Shown: in pieces, positions 33,764 to 42,923 of the stretch
How positions within the stretch are numbered: the stretch's first letter is position 1
Layout: each line of letters opens with the position of its first letter
Assembly: GCA_036824005.1 (NCBI GenBank)
Contig: DAITBA010000005.1
Span: 121,447-185,446 of the forward strand
Direction of reading: 5' to 3'
Source of the DNA: DAITBA01 sp036824005
GTDB taxonomy: Bacteria; Pseudomonadota; Gammaproteobacteria; Burkholderiales; Rhodocyclaceae
Length of the DNA: 64,000 nt
Program-made: the position numbers and the translations under genes
The notes under the pieces: model-generated
Told to the model about the DNA's origin: nothing
The model's input: the letters and a program-made list of their open reading frames with translations, nothing else
The model's database searches: none

Positions 33764-36658
33764 ATGGCCGACTACCGCAAGACTCTGAATCTGCCCGACA
33801 CGCCTTTCCCCATGCGCGGTGATCTTGCCAAGCGCGAGCCGAAGTGGATCGCGCAGTGGCAACAGCGCGGGCTGTACCAGGCGATTCGCAAGGCATCGGC
33901 GGGACGGCCGAAGTTCGTCCTGCACGACGGCCCGCCCTATGCCAATGGCGATATCCACATCGGCCACGCGGTCAACAAGATCCTCAAGGACGTCATCGTC
34001 CGTTCCAGGACGCTGGCGGGATTCGATGCCCCCTACGTGCCGGGCTGGGATTGCCACGGACTGCCCATCGAGCACCAGATCGAGAAGCAGCACGGCAAGA
34101 ATCTGCCGCCCGAGCGCGTGCGCGAGCTATGCCGGGCGTTCGCCGCCGAACAGGTCGAGCGGCAGAAGAAGGACTTCATCCGCCTGGGCGTGCTCGGCGA
34201 CTGGGAGCACCCCTACAAGACGATGGATTTCAAGACCGAGGCCGACGAAATCCGCGCCCTCGGCACGCTCTACCAGCAGGGCTTTCTGTTCAAGGGGCTG
34301 AAACCGGTGAACTGGTGCTTCGATTGCGGTTCTGCCCTCGCTGAGGCGGAAGTCGAATACCAGGACAAGAAATCGCCCGCCATCGATGTCGGTTTCCCGC
34401 TCGCGGACCGCGACAAGGTCGCGCGCGTTTTCGGCCTAAGCGCATTGCCGGACAAGCCCGTCTGGACGGTGATCTGGACGACGACACCATGGACCATTCC
34501 CGCCAATCAGGCGCTCAACATGCATCCGGAATTCGGCTACGAGCTGGTCGATACCGAGCGCGGCCTGCTGATCCTCGCCAGCGACTTGCGCGATTCGTCC
34601 CTGGCGCGCTATGGGCTGGAGGGTAAGGTGCTCGGCACGGCGAAAGGCGCGGCGCTGGAGCGGGTGCGTTTCCGGCATCCCTTCTACGACCGGGAGGCGC
34701 CGGTCTATCTCGGAGACTACGTGGCGCTGGACACCGGCACCGGGATCGTTCATTCCGCGCCGGCCTATGGCCTGGAGGACTTCGACTCCTGCCGCCGCTA
34801 CGGCATGAAGAGCGAGGAAATCCTCAATCCCGTGCAGGGCGACGGCCGCTTCGCTGATAGTCTGGAGTTTTTCGGCGGCATGAACGTTTGGAAGGCCAAC
34901 CCCGTCGTCATCGAGAAGATCCGCGAGGTCGGTGCGCTGTTTGCGAGCGGCGAGATCACGCACAGCTACATGCACTGCTGGCGCCACAAGACGCCGGTGA
35001 TCTACCGGGCCACGTCGCAATGGTTCGTCGGCATGGACACGGCGGTGGCCCGCCCTGTGCGTGCAGGACGAGTCAACGGCCTTCCCCCCGGCCCCCCTCC
35101 CGGGACAGGCGGCGATGAGGCCGGGGCGCCTGCAACGACACGGGAAAGCGAAACTACCTTGCGTCATCTGGCGCTGGATGCCGTCGAGGCGACAAGATTC
35201 TTCCCCGGCTGGGGGCAGGCGCGCCTGCACGCCATGATTGCCAACCGGCCGGACTGGTGCGTTTCGCGTCAGCGCAACTGGGGAGTGCCGATCCCGTTCT
35301 TCCTCCACAGAGAGTCGGGAGAACTGCATCCGCGCACGGCGGAACTGCTCGAGCAGGTGGCGCAGCGCGTCGAGCGCGAGGGCATCGAGGCATGGTTCCG
35401 GCTCGACGCCAACGAGCTCCTCGGTGACCAGGCGGCGCACTACGAGAAGATGCGCGACACCCTCGACGTCTGGTTCGACTCCGGCACCACCCACTGGAGC
35501 GTCATGCGCGGCGGCGAGCATCCCGGTGATTTTCAGTACCCGGCCGATCTCTATCTGGAAGGTTCGGATCAGCACCGCGGCTGGTTCCACTCCTCGCTAC
35601 TGACCGGGTGTGCCCTGGACGGTCGTGCGCCCTACAAAGGCCTGCTCACGCACGGCTTCGTGGTTGACGGCCAGGGCCACAAGATGTCGAAGTCCAAGGG
35701 CAACGTCATCGCGCCGCAGCAGGTGTCCGACACGCTGGGGGCCGAGATCCTGCGGTTGTGGGTGGCGGCCACCGACTACTCCGGCGAGCTGTCTATCTCG
35801 AAGGAGATTCTCGATCGTACTGTCGAGATCTACCGGCGCATTCGCAACACCTTGCGATTCCTGCTCGCCAACACCGCCGACTTCGATCCGGCCAGGCATG
35901 GACTGCCGCTGCAGCAGTGGCTGACCATTGATCGTTACGCCCTGGCGCTGACGCGCCAACTGCAGGCGGGTGTGACGGCAGACTACGAACGCTACGAGTT
36001 TCACCGCGTGGTGCAGGCGCTGCAGAATTTCTGCTCCGAGGATCTCGGCGCGTTCTATCTCGACATCCTCAAGGACCGGCTCTACACCGCAGCCGCGGAT
36101 TCGCCCGCGCGACGCTCGGCCCAGAGCGCGCTCCATCACATCCTGCAGGCGCTGACGCGCATGATGGCGCCGATCTTGTGCTTCACCGCCGAGGAGATCT
36201 GGCAGCTGCTGCCCGGCGCGCGCAACGACAGCGTAATGGAGCATCAGTGGTACGAGCTGCCGGGGATTGCGGAGGAACGGGATCTGCTCCACACCTGGCA
36301 GCAGATCCGTGCCGCGCGGGCGGAAGTCCAGAAAGTGCTGGAAGATCTGCGCGTCGCCGGCCGGATCGGCTCGTCGCTGCAGGCCGAAGTCGAAGTGCGT
36401 GCCAGCGGTGCCAAGTACGATGTCCTGGCGAGCCTCGACGACGATCTGCGCTTCGTGCTCATCTGTTCGAAGGCGACGTTGGTGAAGGCGGCCGACGCGG
36501 CGGCCGAGGCGGTGATCGCCACACCGAGCGCCAAGGCGAAGTGCCCCAGGTGCTGGCACTACCGCGACGACGTGGGGCACGATGTAACGCATCCGGAGTT
36601 GTGCGGGCGCTGCGTGTCGAATCTGTTCGGGGCGGGCGAACCGCGGCAGCATGCGTAG
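33764..36658 (+). CDS. ileS: Isoleucyl-tRNA synthetase
   Basis: This 964-residue class I synthetase charges tRNA-Ile and edits valine. The HIGH motif lies in YANGDIHIGHAVNKIL, KMSKS in GHKMSKSKGN, and the C-terminal zinc finger is CPRCWHYRDDVG..HPELCGRC. Residues ~427-465, between SQWFVGMDT and LRHLALDAVEATRFFPGWG, form a Pro/Gly/Ala-rich insertion. E. coli IleS lacks this and most beta-proteobacterial homologues have only a short linker there. It starts 36 nt after ribF. Confidence 0.96.
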   Translation: MADYRKTLNLPDTPFPMRGDLAKREPKWIAQWQQRGLYQAIRKASAGRPKFVLHDGPPYANGDIHIGHAVNKILKDVIVRSRTLAGFDAPYVPGWDCHGLPIEHQIEKQHGKNLPPERVRELCRAFAAEQVERQKKDFIRLGVLGDWEHPYKTMDFKTEADEIRALGTLYQQGFLFKGLKPVNWCFDCGSALAEAEVEYQDKKSPAIDVGFPLADRDKVARVFGLSALPDKPVWTVIWTTTPWTIPANQALNMHPEFGYELVDTERGLLILASDLRDSSLARYGLEGKVLGTAKGAALERVRFRHPFYDREAPVYLGDYVALDTGTGIVHSAPAYGLEDFDSCRRYGMKSEEILNPVQGDGRFADSLEFFGGMNVWKANPVVIEKIREVGALFASGEITHSYMHCWRHKTPVIYRATSQWFVGMDTAVARPVRAGRVNGLPPGPPPGTGGDEAGAPATTRESETTLRHLALDAVEATRFFPGWGQARLHAMIANRPDWCVSRQRNWGVPIPFFLHRESGELHPRTAELLEQVAQRVEREGIEAWFRLDANELLGDQAAHYEKMRDTLDVWFDSGTTHWSVMRGGEHPGDFQYPADLYLEGSDQHRGWFHSSLLTGCALDGRAPYKGLLTHGFVVDGQGHKMSKSKGNVIAPQQVSDTLGAEILRLWVAATDYSGELSISKEILDRTVEIYRRIRNTLRFLLANTADFDPARHGLPLQQWLTIDRYALALTRQLQAGVTADYERYEFHRVVQALQNFCSEDLGAFYLDILKDRLYTAAADSPARRSAQSALHHILQALTRMMAPILCFTAEEIWQLLPGARNDSVMEHQWYELPGIAEERDLLHTWQQIRAARAEVQKVLEDLRVAGRIGSSLQAEVEVRASGAKYDVLASLDDDLRFVLICSKATLVKAADAAAEAVIATPSAKAKCPRCWHYRDDVGHDVTHPELCGRCVSNLFGAGEPRQHA

Positions 36659-36682
36659 CGTGATACCGTGCCTGGCCGCGCT

Positions 36683-37186
36683 ATGATTCCTCGTCTCGCC
36701 GCATGGCTGAGCCTCGCCGCGCTGATCGTCGTCGTCGATCAGCTGACCAAGCTGGCCGTGACCCGCAGTCTCACCTACGGCCAGTCGATCGCGGTGACGC
36801 CGTTCTTCGATCTCGTCCTGGTCTTCAATCCCGGTGCGGCGTTCAGCTTTCTCAGCGACGCCTCGGGCTGGCAGCGCTGGTTTTTCGTCGTCCTGGCGCT
36901 TGCCATTTCGGTCTGGCTCATAATGCTTCTGCGCCGGCATGCGGCGGAGAAGCTGCTGCCCTTTGCGCTGGCTCTGATACTGGGCGGAGCTATTGGCAAT
37001 GTCATAGACCGCGTGCTGTTTGGCGCCGTCATCGATTTCCTCTACTTCCATCTCGGCAAGTACTACTGGCCTGCCTTCAACGTCGCCGATTCGGCCATAT
37101 CGATGGGCGTGGTGCTGATGCTCTGGGACCAGATTCGTCCCCGCGCCACCAAGGCAGCAGACGCCGGCGCCGCGGAGCGCGGCTGA
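36683..37186 (+). CDS. lspA: Lipoprotein signal peptidase (SPase II)
   Basis: This 167-residue four-helix membrane aspartyl protease cleaves prolipoprotein signals. Key motifs are VVDQLTKLAV, FNPGAAFSFLSDASGWQRWFF, GGAIGNVIDR with GAVIDFL (Asp118), and FNVADSAI (Asp136). The ATG at 36683 is used; a GTG at 36668 would add five residues. It follows ileS by 24 nt, the standard ileS-lspA arrangement. Confidence 0.95.
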   Translation: MIPRLAAWLSLAALIVVVDQLTKLAVTRSLTYGQSIAVTPFFDLVLVFNPGAAFSFLSDASGWQRWFFVVLALAISVWLIMLLRRHAAEKLLPFALALILGGAIGNVIDRVLFGAVIDFLYFHLGKYYWPAFNVADSAISMGVVLMLWDQIRPRATKAADAGAAERG

Positions 37187-37202
37187 TCACAACGAGACAA
37201 CC

Positions 37203-37634
37203 ATGACCGATACCGTGCAGCCTGACAGTCTAGTGACCTTGCATTACCGGCTCGCGCTCGACGATGACACCGAACTGCTCAACACCTTCGGCGCGACGCC
37301 GGCGACCTTGCAGCTCGGCAGCGGCGAACTCGTGCCGACGCTGGAGCGCTGCCTGACGGGCGTGACCGTGGGCGAGCGTCACGTCTTCCTGCTTGAACCC
37401 GAACAGGCGTTTGGGCCGCACAATCCCAAGCTCGTGGAGCGCTTTACGCGGGTCGACCTGCCGCCGGGCAAGGAACTGCAGGAGCTGGCGCTGATCGAAT
37501 TCACAGCGCCCGACGGTTCGACCTATACCGGCCTGGTGCGGGAGTTGACCGATGACGGCGCCGTCATCGATTTCAATCACCCGCTGGCCGGCAAGGCGCT
37601 GCGGTTCGAGGTCGAGGTCATCGGCATACTTTGA
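37203..37634 (+). CDS. fkpB: FKBP-type peptidyl-prolyl isomerase, SlpA/FkpB type
   Basis: This 143-residue proline isomerase/chaperone has the split FKBP domain of the SlpA group: VTLHYRLALDDDTELLNTF, GSGELVPTLERCLTGVTVGER and an inserted flap domain, ending DFNHPLAGKALRFEVEVIGI. Cytoplasmic, with no signal. It sits between lspA and ispH as in E. coli, and its stop is 11 nt before the ispH ATG. Confidence 0.94.
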   Translation: MTDTVQPDSLVTLHYRLALDDDTELLNTFGATPATLQLGSGELVPTLERCLTGVTVGERHVFLLEPEQAFGPHNPKLVERFTRVDLPPGKELQELALIEFTAPDGSTYTGLVRELTDDGAVIDFNHPLAGKALRFEVEVIGIL

Positions 37635-37645
37635 CGGGGATCGAC

Positions 37646-38584
37646 ATGGAAGTACTGCTGGCCAATCCGCGCGGTTTCTGTGCCGGCGTCGAGCGCGCCA
37701 TCGAAATCGTCGACCGAGCCCTGCAGATCTACGGCGCCCCGATCTATGTGCGGCACGAAGTTGTGCACAACAAGTTCGTGGTCGACGGGCTGCGCGCCAA
37801 GGGCGCGATCTTCGTCGAGGATCTGGACGCAGTTCCCGCCGGCGCGACGGTCATCTTCAGCGCCCACGGTGTGCCGCAAGCGGTGCGGCGCGAAGCGGAC
37901 GCGCGGGCGCTGCGCGTGTTCGACGCCACCTGTCCCCTGGTCACCAAAGTGCACGTGGAGGTGGCGCGGCAGCGCGCTGCCGGCAAGGATATCGTCATGA
38001 TCGGCCATCGCGGGCATCCCGAGGTCGAAGGCACGATGGGTCAGGTGGATAGCGGCATTCACTTGGTGGAGCGGGTCGAGGACGTGGCGGGGCTTGCCGT
38101 TGCCGATCCGCAGCAGCTTGCCTACGTTACCCAGACCACCTTGTCGGTGGACGACGCGGCGTCGATCGTGGCCGCGCTGCGGGCGCGGTTTCCCGCCATC
38201 ACCGGGCCGAAGAAGGATGACATCTGCTACGCCACCCAGAACCGCCAGGATGCGGTGAAGTTCATGGCGCCGCAGTGCGACGTGCTGATCGTCGTCGGCT
38301 CGCCCAACAGTTCCAATTCCAACCGCCTGCGCGAAGTCGCCGCCGTGCGCGGTGTGCCTGCCTACCTCGTGGATACCGCGGCACAGATTGACCCCGCCTG
38401 GATCGCCGGCAGACCGCGCGTTGGCGTGACCGCGGGGGCTTCGGCGCCGGAGGAGCTGGTCTCCCAGGTGGTCGAGCGGCTGAAGCAGCTCGGCGCCGGC
38501 AGCGTCCGGTCGCTGGACGGCACACCCGAGAGGATCGTGTTCCCTCTGCCGAAGGAACTCACGGCGTCCTCGCCGGCCTCGTAG
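37646..38584 (+). CDS. ispH: 4-hydroxy-3-methylbut-2-enyl diphosphate reductase
   Basis: This 312-residue [4Fe-4S] enzyme performs the last MEP step, producing IPP and DMAPP. Cluster cysteines are Cys12 (GFCAGVERAI), Cys96 (ATCPLVTKVH) and Cys194 (DICYATQNRQ). Glu126 lies in HPEVEGT. The substrate loop SPNSSNSNRL is present. The ATG at 37646 follows GGGGAT. A TTG at 37631 overlaps the fkpB stop but would add five non-conserved residues. Confidence 0.96.
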   Translation: MEVLLANPRGFCAGVERAIEIVDRALQIYGAPIYVRHEVVHNKFVVDGLRAKGAIFVEDLDAVPAGATVIFSAHGVPQAVRREADARALRVFDATCPLVTKVHVEVARQRAAGKDIVMIGHRGHPEVEGTMGQVDSGIHLVERVEDVAGLAVADPQQLAYVTQTTLSVDDAASIVAALRARFPAITGPKKDDICYATQNRQDAVKFMAPQCDVLIVVGSPNSSNSNRLREVAAVRGVPAYLVDTAAQIDPAWIAGRPRVGVTAGASAPEELVSQVVERLKQLGAGSVRSLDGTPERIVFPLPKELTASSPAS

Positions 38585-38705
38585 TCGAAAATCGTTCCCG
38601 GCCGCGCGGGCACGCCGTGCGCGGCGCGCTCCATTGTCCCGCCTGATCGCTCGCCCCTATCGCGCGCGATCGCCCATTTCGTCACGACTGTGGCGGCCTG
38701 CCGGC

Positions 38706-38733
38706 TCAAGAAACCGCCAATCTGGACCGAAAA
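38706..38733 (+). promoter_or_regulatory. Weak sigma-28-like candidate upstream of the pseudopilin/GGDEF-EAL pair
   Basis: TCAAGAAA (38706-38713), 12 nt, ACCGAAAA (38726-38733), compared with TAAAGTTT-N11-GCCGATAA. Matches are partial and spacing is one too long. It is noted because a much better site lies downstream at 42287. Confidence 0.25.
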
Positions 38734-38810
38734 GACTGAGTGACGGAACGGTTCGTCCTGAGCCCGACAAGACGAGGACCATCGGCGACTCGCCGCCTTG
38801 AGCGCACGCG

Positions 38811-39317
38811 ATGACATTCCACCAGGAAAAGAATTCGATCAGTGGAAGACCCTGGCGGTTTCATACCGCGCGGGGCGGACGCGGCATGACCGTCGTCGAG
38901 CTGCTCGTTGCCATCGCGGTGGTCGCGGTGCTTGCCGCCATCGCGCTGCCGTCCTACCAGGGCTACATCGACCGGGCGAAACAGAAGCAGATGGAAGGCG
39001 ACATGCGGGAAATCGAGGTGGCGCTGCAGCGCTACGCGGACGACAACAAGGGAAACTATCCGGCCTCCCTGGCGCAGGTGGGCAAGGATGGCCTGCGCGA
39101 CGCCTGGAACCGACCGTTTCAGTATCTGAATCTCGCCACGGCACCGCCGGGGCATGCGCGCAAGGACAAAAACCTCGTACCGCTCAATACCGACTTCGAT
39201 CTATACAGCTTGGGCAAAGACGGCGCCAGCCAGCCGCCGTTGACTGCCAACGCCAGCCGGGACGATTTCATACGCGCCAACAACGGGCGCTTCATCGGCC
39301 CGGCGGCCGACTACTGA
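38811..39317 (+). CDS. Orphan GspG-like pseudopilin
   Basis: A 168-residue class III prepilin-like protein. The leader ends at Gly25, before M-T-V-V-E (GRGMTVVELLVAIAVVAVLAAIALPSYQ), with the essential Glu5 after cleavage. The C-terminal part resembles the type II secretion major pseudopilin GspG: DAWNRPFQYLN and a calcium-loop-like DFDLYSLGKDG. No other secretion genes flank it. It ends 7 nt before a GGDEF-EAL gene, so the two are probably one operon. It could join a pilus or T2SS-like fibre encoded elsewhere. Confidence 0.83.
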   Translation: MTFHQEKNSISGRPWRFHTARGGRGMTVVELLVAIAVVAVLAAIALPSYQGYIDRAKQKQMEGDMREIEVALQRYADDNKGNYPASLAQVGKDGLRDAWNRPFQYLNLATAPPGHARKDKNLVPLNTDFDLYSLGKDGASQPPLTANASRDDFIRANNGRFIGPAADY

Positions 39318-39324
39318 TCTCGCC

Positions 39325-42189
39325 GTGGGAATCAAAGGGAACTTCCTGCGCAGCAGGGTGGCGAAGCGGGTCTTCGGGCTGTTCATCCTGTCGGCCTTCA
39401 TTCCCGTGTGTGCCATGGCGCTGCTTTCGCTGGGACAGGTGAACCGGCAGTCCGCCGAGCAGGGCCGTGCCGAGATCGACCGCGCCGCCTCCGCCTATGG
39501 CAAAGCCGTCTATGAGCGCCTGATCATGGCCGATCAGCTGGTACGGCAAAGCCTGCCGGCACTCGCGGCAGCCGATGATTTTTCGTCGGCGGCCGCGCGC
39601 GTGACCGGCGAGGTGGTGAAGTCGCTTCTCCTGCTGCCGGCCGGCGCACGTCCCGATGAGGCTGGGCAGATGGCGGTGAGGCTCCCGGCGACGGAGAAGG
39701 CCCGGGCGACCCACCTGGCCAAGGGGGAACCGCTGCTCGTCTACCTCAAAGGCAGCGGCAACGCGCTGCGACCGGCCCTGCTTTACACCTCGGACGCCAT
39801 CGGCAACGCGCGGTCCATGATCGCCGAAATCAATCCGGCGTTTCTCTGGGGCGGCGACGAGCTGCTTCCCTATGCCACGCAGCTGTGCGTTTTCGACGAG
39901 TCCAACGCTCCGCTGTTCTGCTTCGAAGCCCTCCCGAGCAACGCGCTGGAAGGCCTGCGCTCGGCGTTGCCCGGGTCATCGCTCGGCCGTTTGGAGTGGA
40001 ACGATGACGGCGAAAGATACCTCGCCAGTTACCGGGAGGTGCTGCTCGAACCCAAGTTTCTCACCCCGCGCTGGACCGTCGTTGCTGCGCAACCAGATTC
40101 CTATGCCTTGGCGCCGGTGGCCGCCTTCAATATGAGCTTCGCCTGGGTCGTGCTGTTGTCGGTACTGGGCGTGTCTCTGCTGAGCCTGGTGCAGATCCGC
40201 CGCACGCTGGTACCCCTGGAAAAGCTCACCGACGCCACGCGCCGCCTCACCGGGCGGGACTTCGCCAGCCCGGTCGACGTGGACCGCGATGACGAGTTCG
40301 GCGAACTGGCCTCAGCGTTCAATGGCATGGCAGGCAAGTTGGGGCGGCAGTTCCGGGCGATGACCGCGCTATCCGAAATCGACCATGTAATCCTGGCTGG
40401 CGGCGGCACGGATCGCGTGCTGGGAACCGTTCTGCAACGCGCCGCGGACATCGTGCCGGCCGACCTGCTGGCGATCACCGTGCTCGATCGCGAAGTGCCG
40501 GGCATTGCCCGCACCTACCTGACGGATGCCGAGAGCACCGAAGGACCGGCCGGATTCCGCTGCGACGTCGAAGATGCTCTCGTCCGTCATCTCACCAGCC
40601 AGACCCGTGGCGACTGGCTGGACGCGCGGCACTGCACCTCGTTCCTCGGTCCCGTGGTGCGCGACGGCTCGCTGCAGTTGTTCGCGCTCCCCGTGCTTTG
40701 GAACGACCGGCTGGCGGCGATTCTGAGCTTCGGTTATCGCGAGCGGGAGGCCCTGGGCGAGGAGGAGATGGCGCACGCGCGCGATTTTTCCGATCGTGTC
40801 GGCGTGGCGCTGTCCGCCGCAGCGCGGGACGAGGAACTGCATTACCAGGCGCGCCACGATCCACTGACGGCGCTGCCGAACCGCATGCTGTTCAAGGATC
40901 GGCTGACCCAGGAGATCGCCCGCGCCGGCCGCGACGGACGCACCCTGGCCCTGTTGTTCCTCGATCTCGATCGTTTCAAGAACATCAACGACAGCCTGGG
41001 CCACACCACCGGGGACAGGCTGTTGCAGGAGGCGGCCCTGCGCCTGCGCGGCGGCATACGCGACAGTGACACGCTGGCGCGCTTCGGCGGCGACGAGTTC
41101 GTGCTGCTGCTGCCGGGCATCGTCCAGGCCTCGGATGCGGGCAAAGTGGCGCAGCACCTGATCGAACTGCTGCGCCAGCCGTTCCACATCGGCGACCACG
41201 AACACCACATCGGCGCCAGCATTGGCATCAGCGTCTTTCCCGGCGACGGCCGCAGCGACGAGGAACTGCTGAGCAACGCCGACAAGGCCATGTACCGCGC
41301 CAAGGCGAACGGGCGCGGCCAATACGTGTTCTTCGAGGAGCAGATGAATGCCGAGGCGCTGCAGAAATTCGCGCTGGAACGCGAACTGCGCCAGGCGCTG
41401 GACAACGACGAGTTCGTGCTGGTGTATCAGCCGCAGATCGACCTGCGCACCGGCTGGCTGATCGGCGCCGAAGCCCTGGTGCGGTGGCAGCATCCGCAAC
41501 GCGGCCTGCTCACGCCATTCCATTTCATCGACGTGGCGGAGGAGGCGGGTCTGATCGAGGCAATCGGCCGGCGCGTGCTGAATCTCGCATGCGCCCAGCT
41601 TCGCGCCTGGCGCGACCAAGGGTTCGCACCGCCGCGTATTGCGGTGAACGTGTCCAGCCCGGAGTTCCGGCGCGACGACTACTATGACGGGGTCGTGGCG
41701 GCGCTGCGCGAGCATCAGTTGCCACCGACATGCCTCGAACTGGAAGTCACCGAAAGCGTGGTCATCGACGACATCGAGCGCGTGATCGCGCTGCTGCAGC
41801 GCCTGCATGATCTGGGTGTGCGCATCGCCATCGACGATTTCGGAACTGGGTATTCGTCGTTGAGCTACCTCCAGCGTCTGCCCTTCGACTCGCTGAAGAT
41901 CGACCGGTCATTCGTTCAAGGGATCGGCAGCGGCGAGCGCTCCGCAGCCATTCCGGTGACGATCATTGCCATGGCCCATGCCTTGGACAAGGAGGTCGTG
42001 GCGGAAGGCGTAGAAACGGAGGAGCAGCGCCGTTTCCTGGAGTGGAACGGTTGTCAGGTCGGACAAGGTTACTTCTTCAGCCGTCCGATTGCTGCCGACG
42101 CTTTCGCCTCGTACATGGCGTGCTCGCCCAAGCCGCCGGCGAACGCGCAGCAACGCTCGCCCGACGCGGCGACGCCCGCGCTGCTCTGA
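39325..42189 (+). CDS. Membrane GGDEF-EAL protein (c-di-GMP cyclase/phosphodiesterase)
   Basis: A 954-residue signalling protein. A transmembrane helix lies near 13-35, a periplasmic sensory domain to about 270, a second helix (FAWVVLLSVLGVSLLSLV), HAMP (RRTLVPLEKLTDATRRL), a GAF-like region, GGDEF (515-680) and EAL (690-940). The cyclase site RFGGDEFVLL is intact, and an inhibitory RxxD (RDSD) lies exactly five residues before it. EAL residues are complete (GAEALVRWQHP, DDFGTGYSSLSYL, KIDRSF, EGVETEEQ). Either activity is possible. It starts with GTG at 39325, directly behind the pseudopilin gene. Confidence 0.92.
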   Translation: MGIKGNFLRSRVAKRVFGLFILSAFIPVCAMALLSLGQVNRQSAEQGRAEIDRAASAYGKAVYERLIMADQLVRQSLPALAAADDFSSAAARVTGEVVKSLLLLPAGARPDEAGQMAVRLPATEKARATHLAKGEPLLVYLKGSGNALRPALLYTSDAIGNARSMIAEINPAFLWGGDELLPYATQLCVFDESNAPLFCFEALPSNALEGLRSALPGSSLGRLEWNDDGERYLASYREVLLEPKFLTPRWTVVAAQPDSYALAPVAAFNMSFAWVVLLSVLGVSLLSLVQIRRTLVPLEKLTDATRRLTGRDFASPVDVDRDDEFGELASAFNGMAGKLGRQFRAMTALSEIDHVILAGGGTDRVLGTVLQRAADIVPADLLAITVLDREVPGIARTYLTDAESTEGPAGFRCDVEDALVRHLTSQTRGDWLDARHCTSFLGPVVRDGSLQLFALPVLWNDRLAAILSFGYREREALGEEEMAHARDFSDRVGVALSAAARDEELHYQARHDPLTALPNRMLFKDRLTQEIARAGRDGRTLALLFLDLDRFKNINDSLGHTTGDRLLQEAALRLRGGIRDSDTLARFGGDEFVLLLPGIVQASDAGKVAQHLIELLRQPFHIGDHEHHIGASIGISVFPGDGRSDEELLSNADKAMYRAKANGRGQYVFFEEQMNAEALQKFALERELRQALDNDEFVLVYQPQIDLRTGWLIGAEALVRWQHPQRGLLTPFHFIDVAEEAGLIEAIGRRVLNLACAQLRAWRDQGFAPPRIAVNVSSPEFRRDDYYDGVVAALREHQLPPTCLELEVTESVVIDDIERVIALLQRLHDLGVRIAIDDFGTGYSSLSYLQRLPFDSLKIDRSFVQGIGSGERSAAIPVTIIAMAHALDKEVVAEGVETEEQRRFLEWNGCQVGQGYFFSRPIAADAFASYMACSPKPPANAQQRSPDAATPALL

Positions 42190-42286
42190 GATCCCGAGTT
42201 CATTTCGGGCCGGGCCGTTGCCTGGTCGCACGCCCTTACGATGCTCCGTTCGTGACTCAGTGCGCGTCGCGCCCTTCGCCCGCCAG

Positions 42287-42313
42287 TCAAGTTTGGCCCC
42301 TCTGCGCCGATAT
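42287..42313 (+). promoter_or_regulatory. Near-consensus sigma-28 (FliA) promoter
   Basis: TCAAGTTT (42287-42294), exactly 11 nt, GCCGATAT (42306-42313). Each half matches TAAAGTTT/GCCGATAA at 7 of 8 positions. It lies 43 nt upstream of the ATG at 42357, so that gene is probably in the flagellar/motility regulon. Confidence 0.75.
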
Positions 42314-42356
42314 ATTTTGCATCCGATATTCATCCCGACACAGTGCCGGGGCAGCC

Positions 42357-42785
42357 ATGCAGATCAGGCAGTTATTGAACGTTTTAGTACTCGTCGCCAG
42401 CGCGCTTCCTGGCTTGGCGCGCGCCGATTCGGCCATCGCAGAATCCCTGGCCGGCGGTGCCTATGCCTGCTGGAACAAGGCGAGCGTCGAGGAAGCAAAG
42501 GAGTGCGCACTCGCCCAATGCACGAGCGTGTCGGGCAAGGATTGCAGCATCGTCGATACGTCGCTGCGCAACGCCGGCGGCTATGCCGCTGTCGCACAAA
42601 GCGCTTCGCGCATCAGTTGGGCGATCGGTTTCAATTCCCAGGACGATGCGAATCGCTTTGCACTGAACCGCTGTGTTGCCAAGGCGTCTCCCGGCGAATC
42701 GTGCCAGATCGTCCTGACCTACCTCGATCGTCACAGCTTTCGTCCGGCGTCGGGGGGCAAGCTTCTGTACGTCCAAGTACGCTGA
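42357..42785 (+). CDS. Secreted DUF4189-like cysteine-rich protein, sigma-28-controlled
   Basis: A 142-residue exported protein. A signal peptide (MQIRQLLNVLVLVASALPGL, cleaved near ARA-D) precedes a small domain with six cysteines (38, 50, 55, 63, 106, 116), enough for three disulfides. The pattern EAKECALAQC, C-S-I-V, GGYAAVAQSASRISWAIGF and ANRFALNRC, then C-Q-I-V, resembles the DUF4189 fold, whose function is unknown. A near-consensus FliA promoter sits just upstream. A motility-linked secreted or periplasmic role is inferred from that only. Confidence 0.72.
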   Translation: MQIRQLLNVLVLVASALPGLARADSAIAESLAGGAYACWNKASVEEAKECALAQCTSVSGKDCSIVDTSLRNAGGYAAVAQSASRISWAIGFNSQDDANRFALNRCVAKASPGESCQIVLTYLDRHSFRPASGGKLLYVQVR

Positions 42786-42888
42786 GGCGCTCGACTGCGG
42801 GGCAGCGGGTGCGGTCTCGTCAGGCGCTCGCCCTCGCTCAAAATTTCATAGCTCAAGCCACGAAACGGCGGTAGCTTAGGGAAATTAT

Positions 42889-42917
42889 TAGACGGAGTCC
42901 AGTTCTTATCTTATAAT
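42889..42917 (+). promoter_or_regulatory. Promoter of the Fur-family gene
   Basis: TAGACG (42889-42894), 17 nt, consensus TATAAT (42912-42917). The expected transcription start (7 nt after the -10) coincides with the A of the ATG at 42924, giving a leaderless mRNA. Confidence 0.6.
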
Positions 42918-42923
42918 TCGAGC

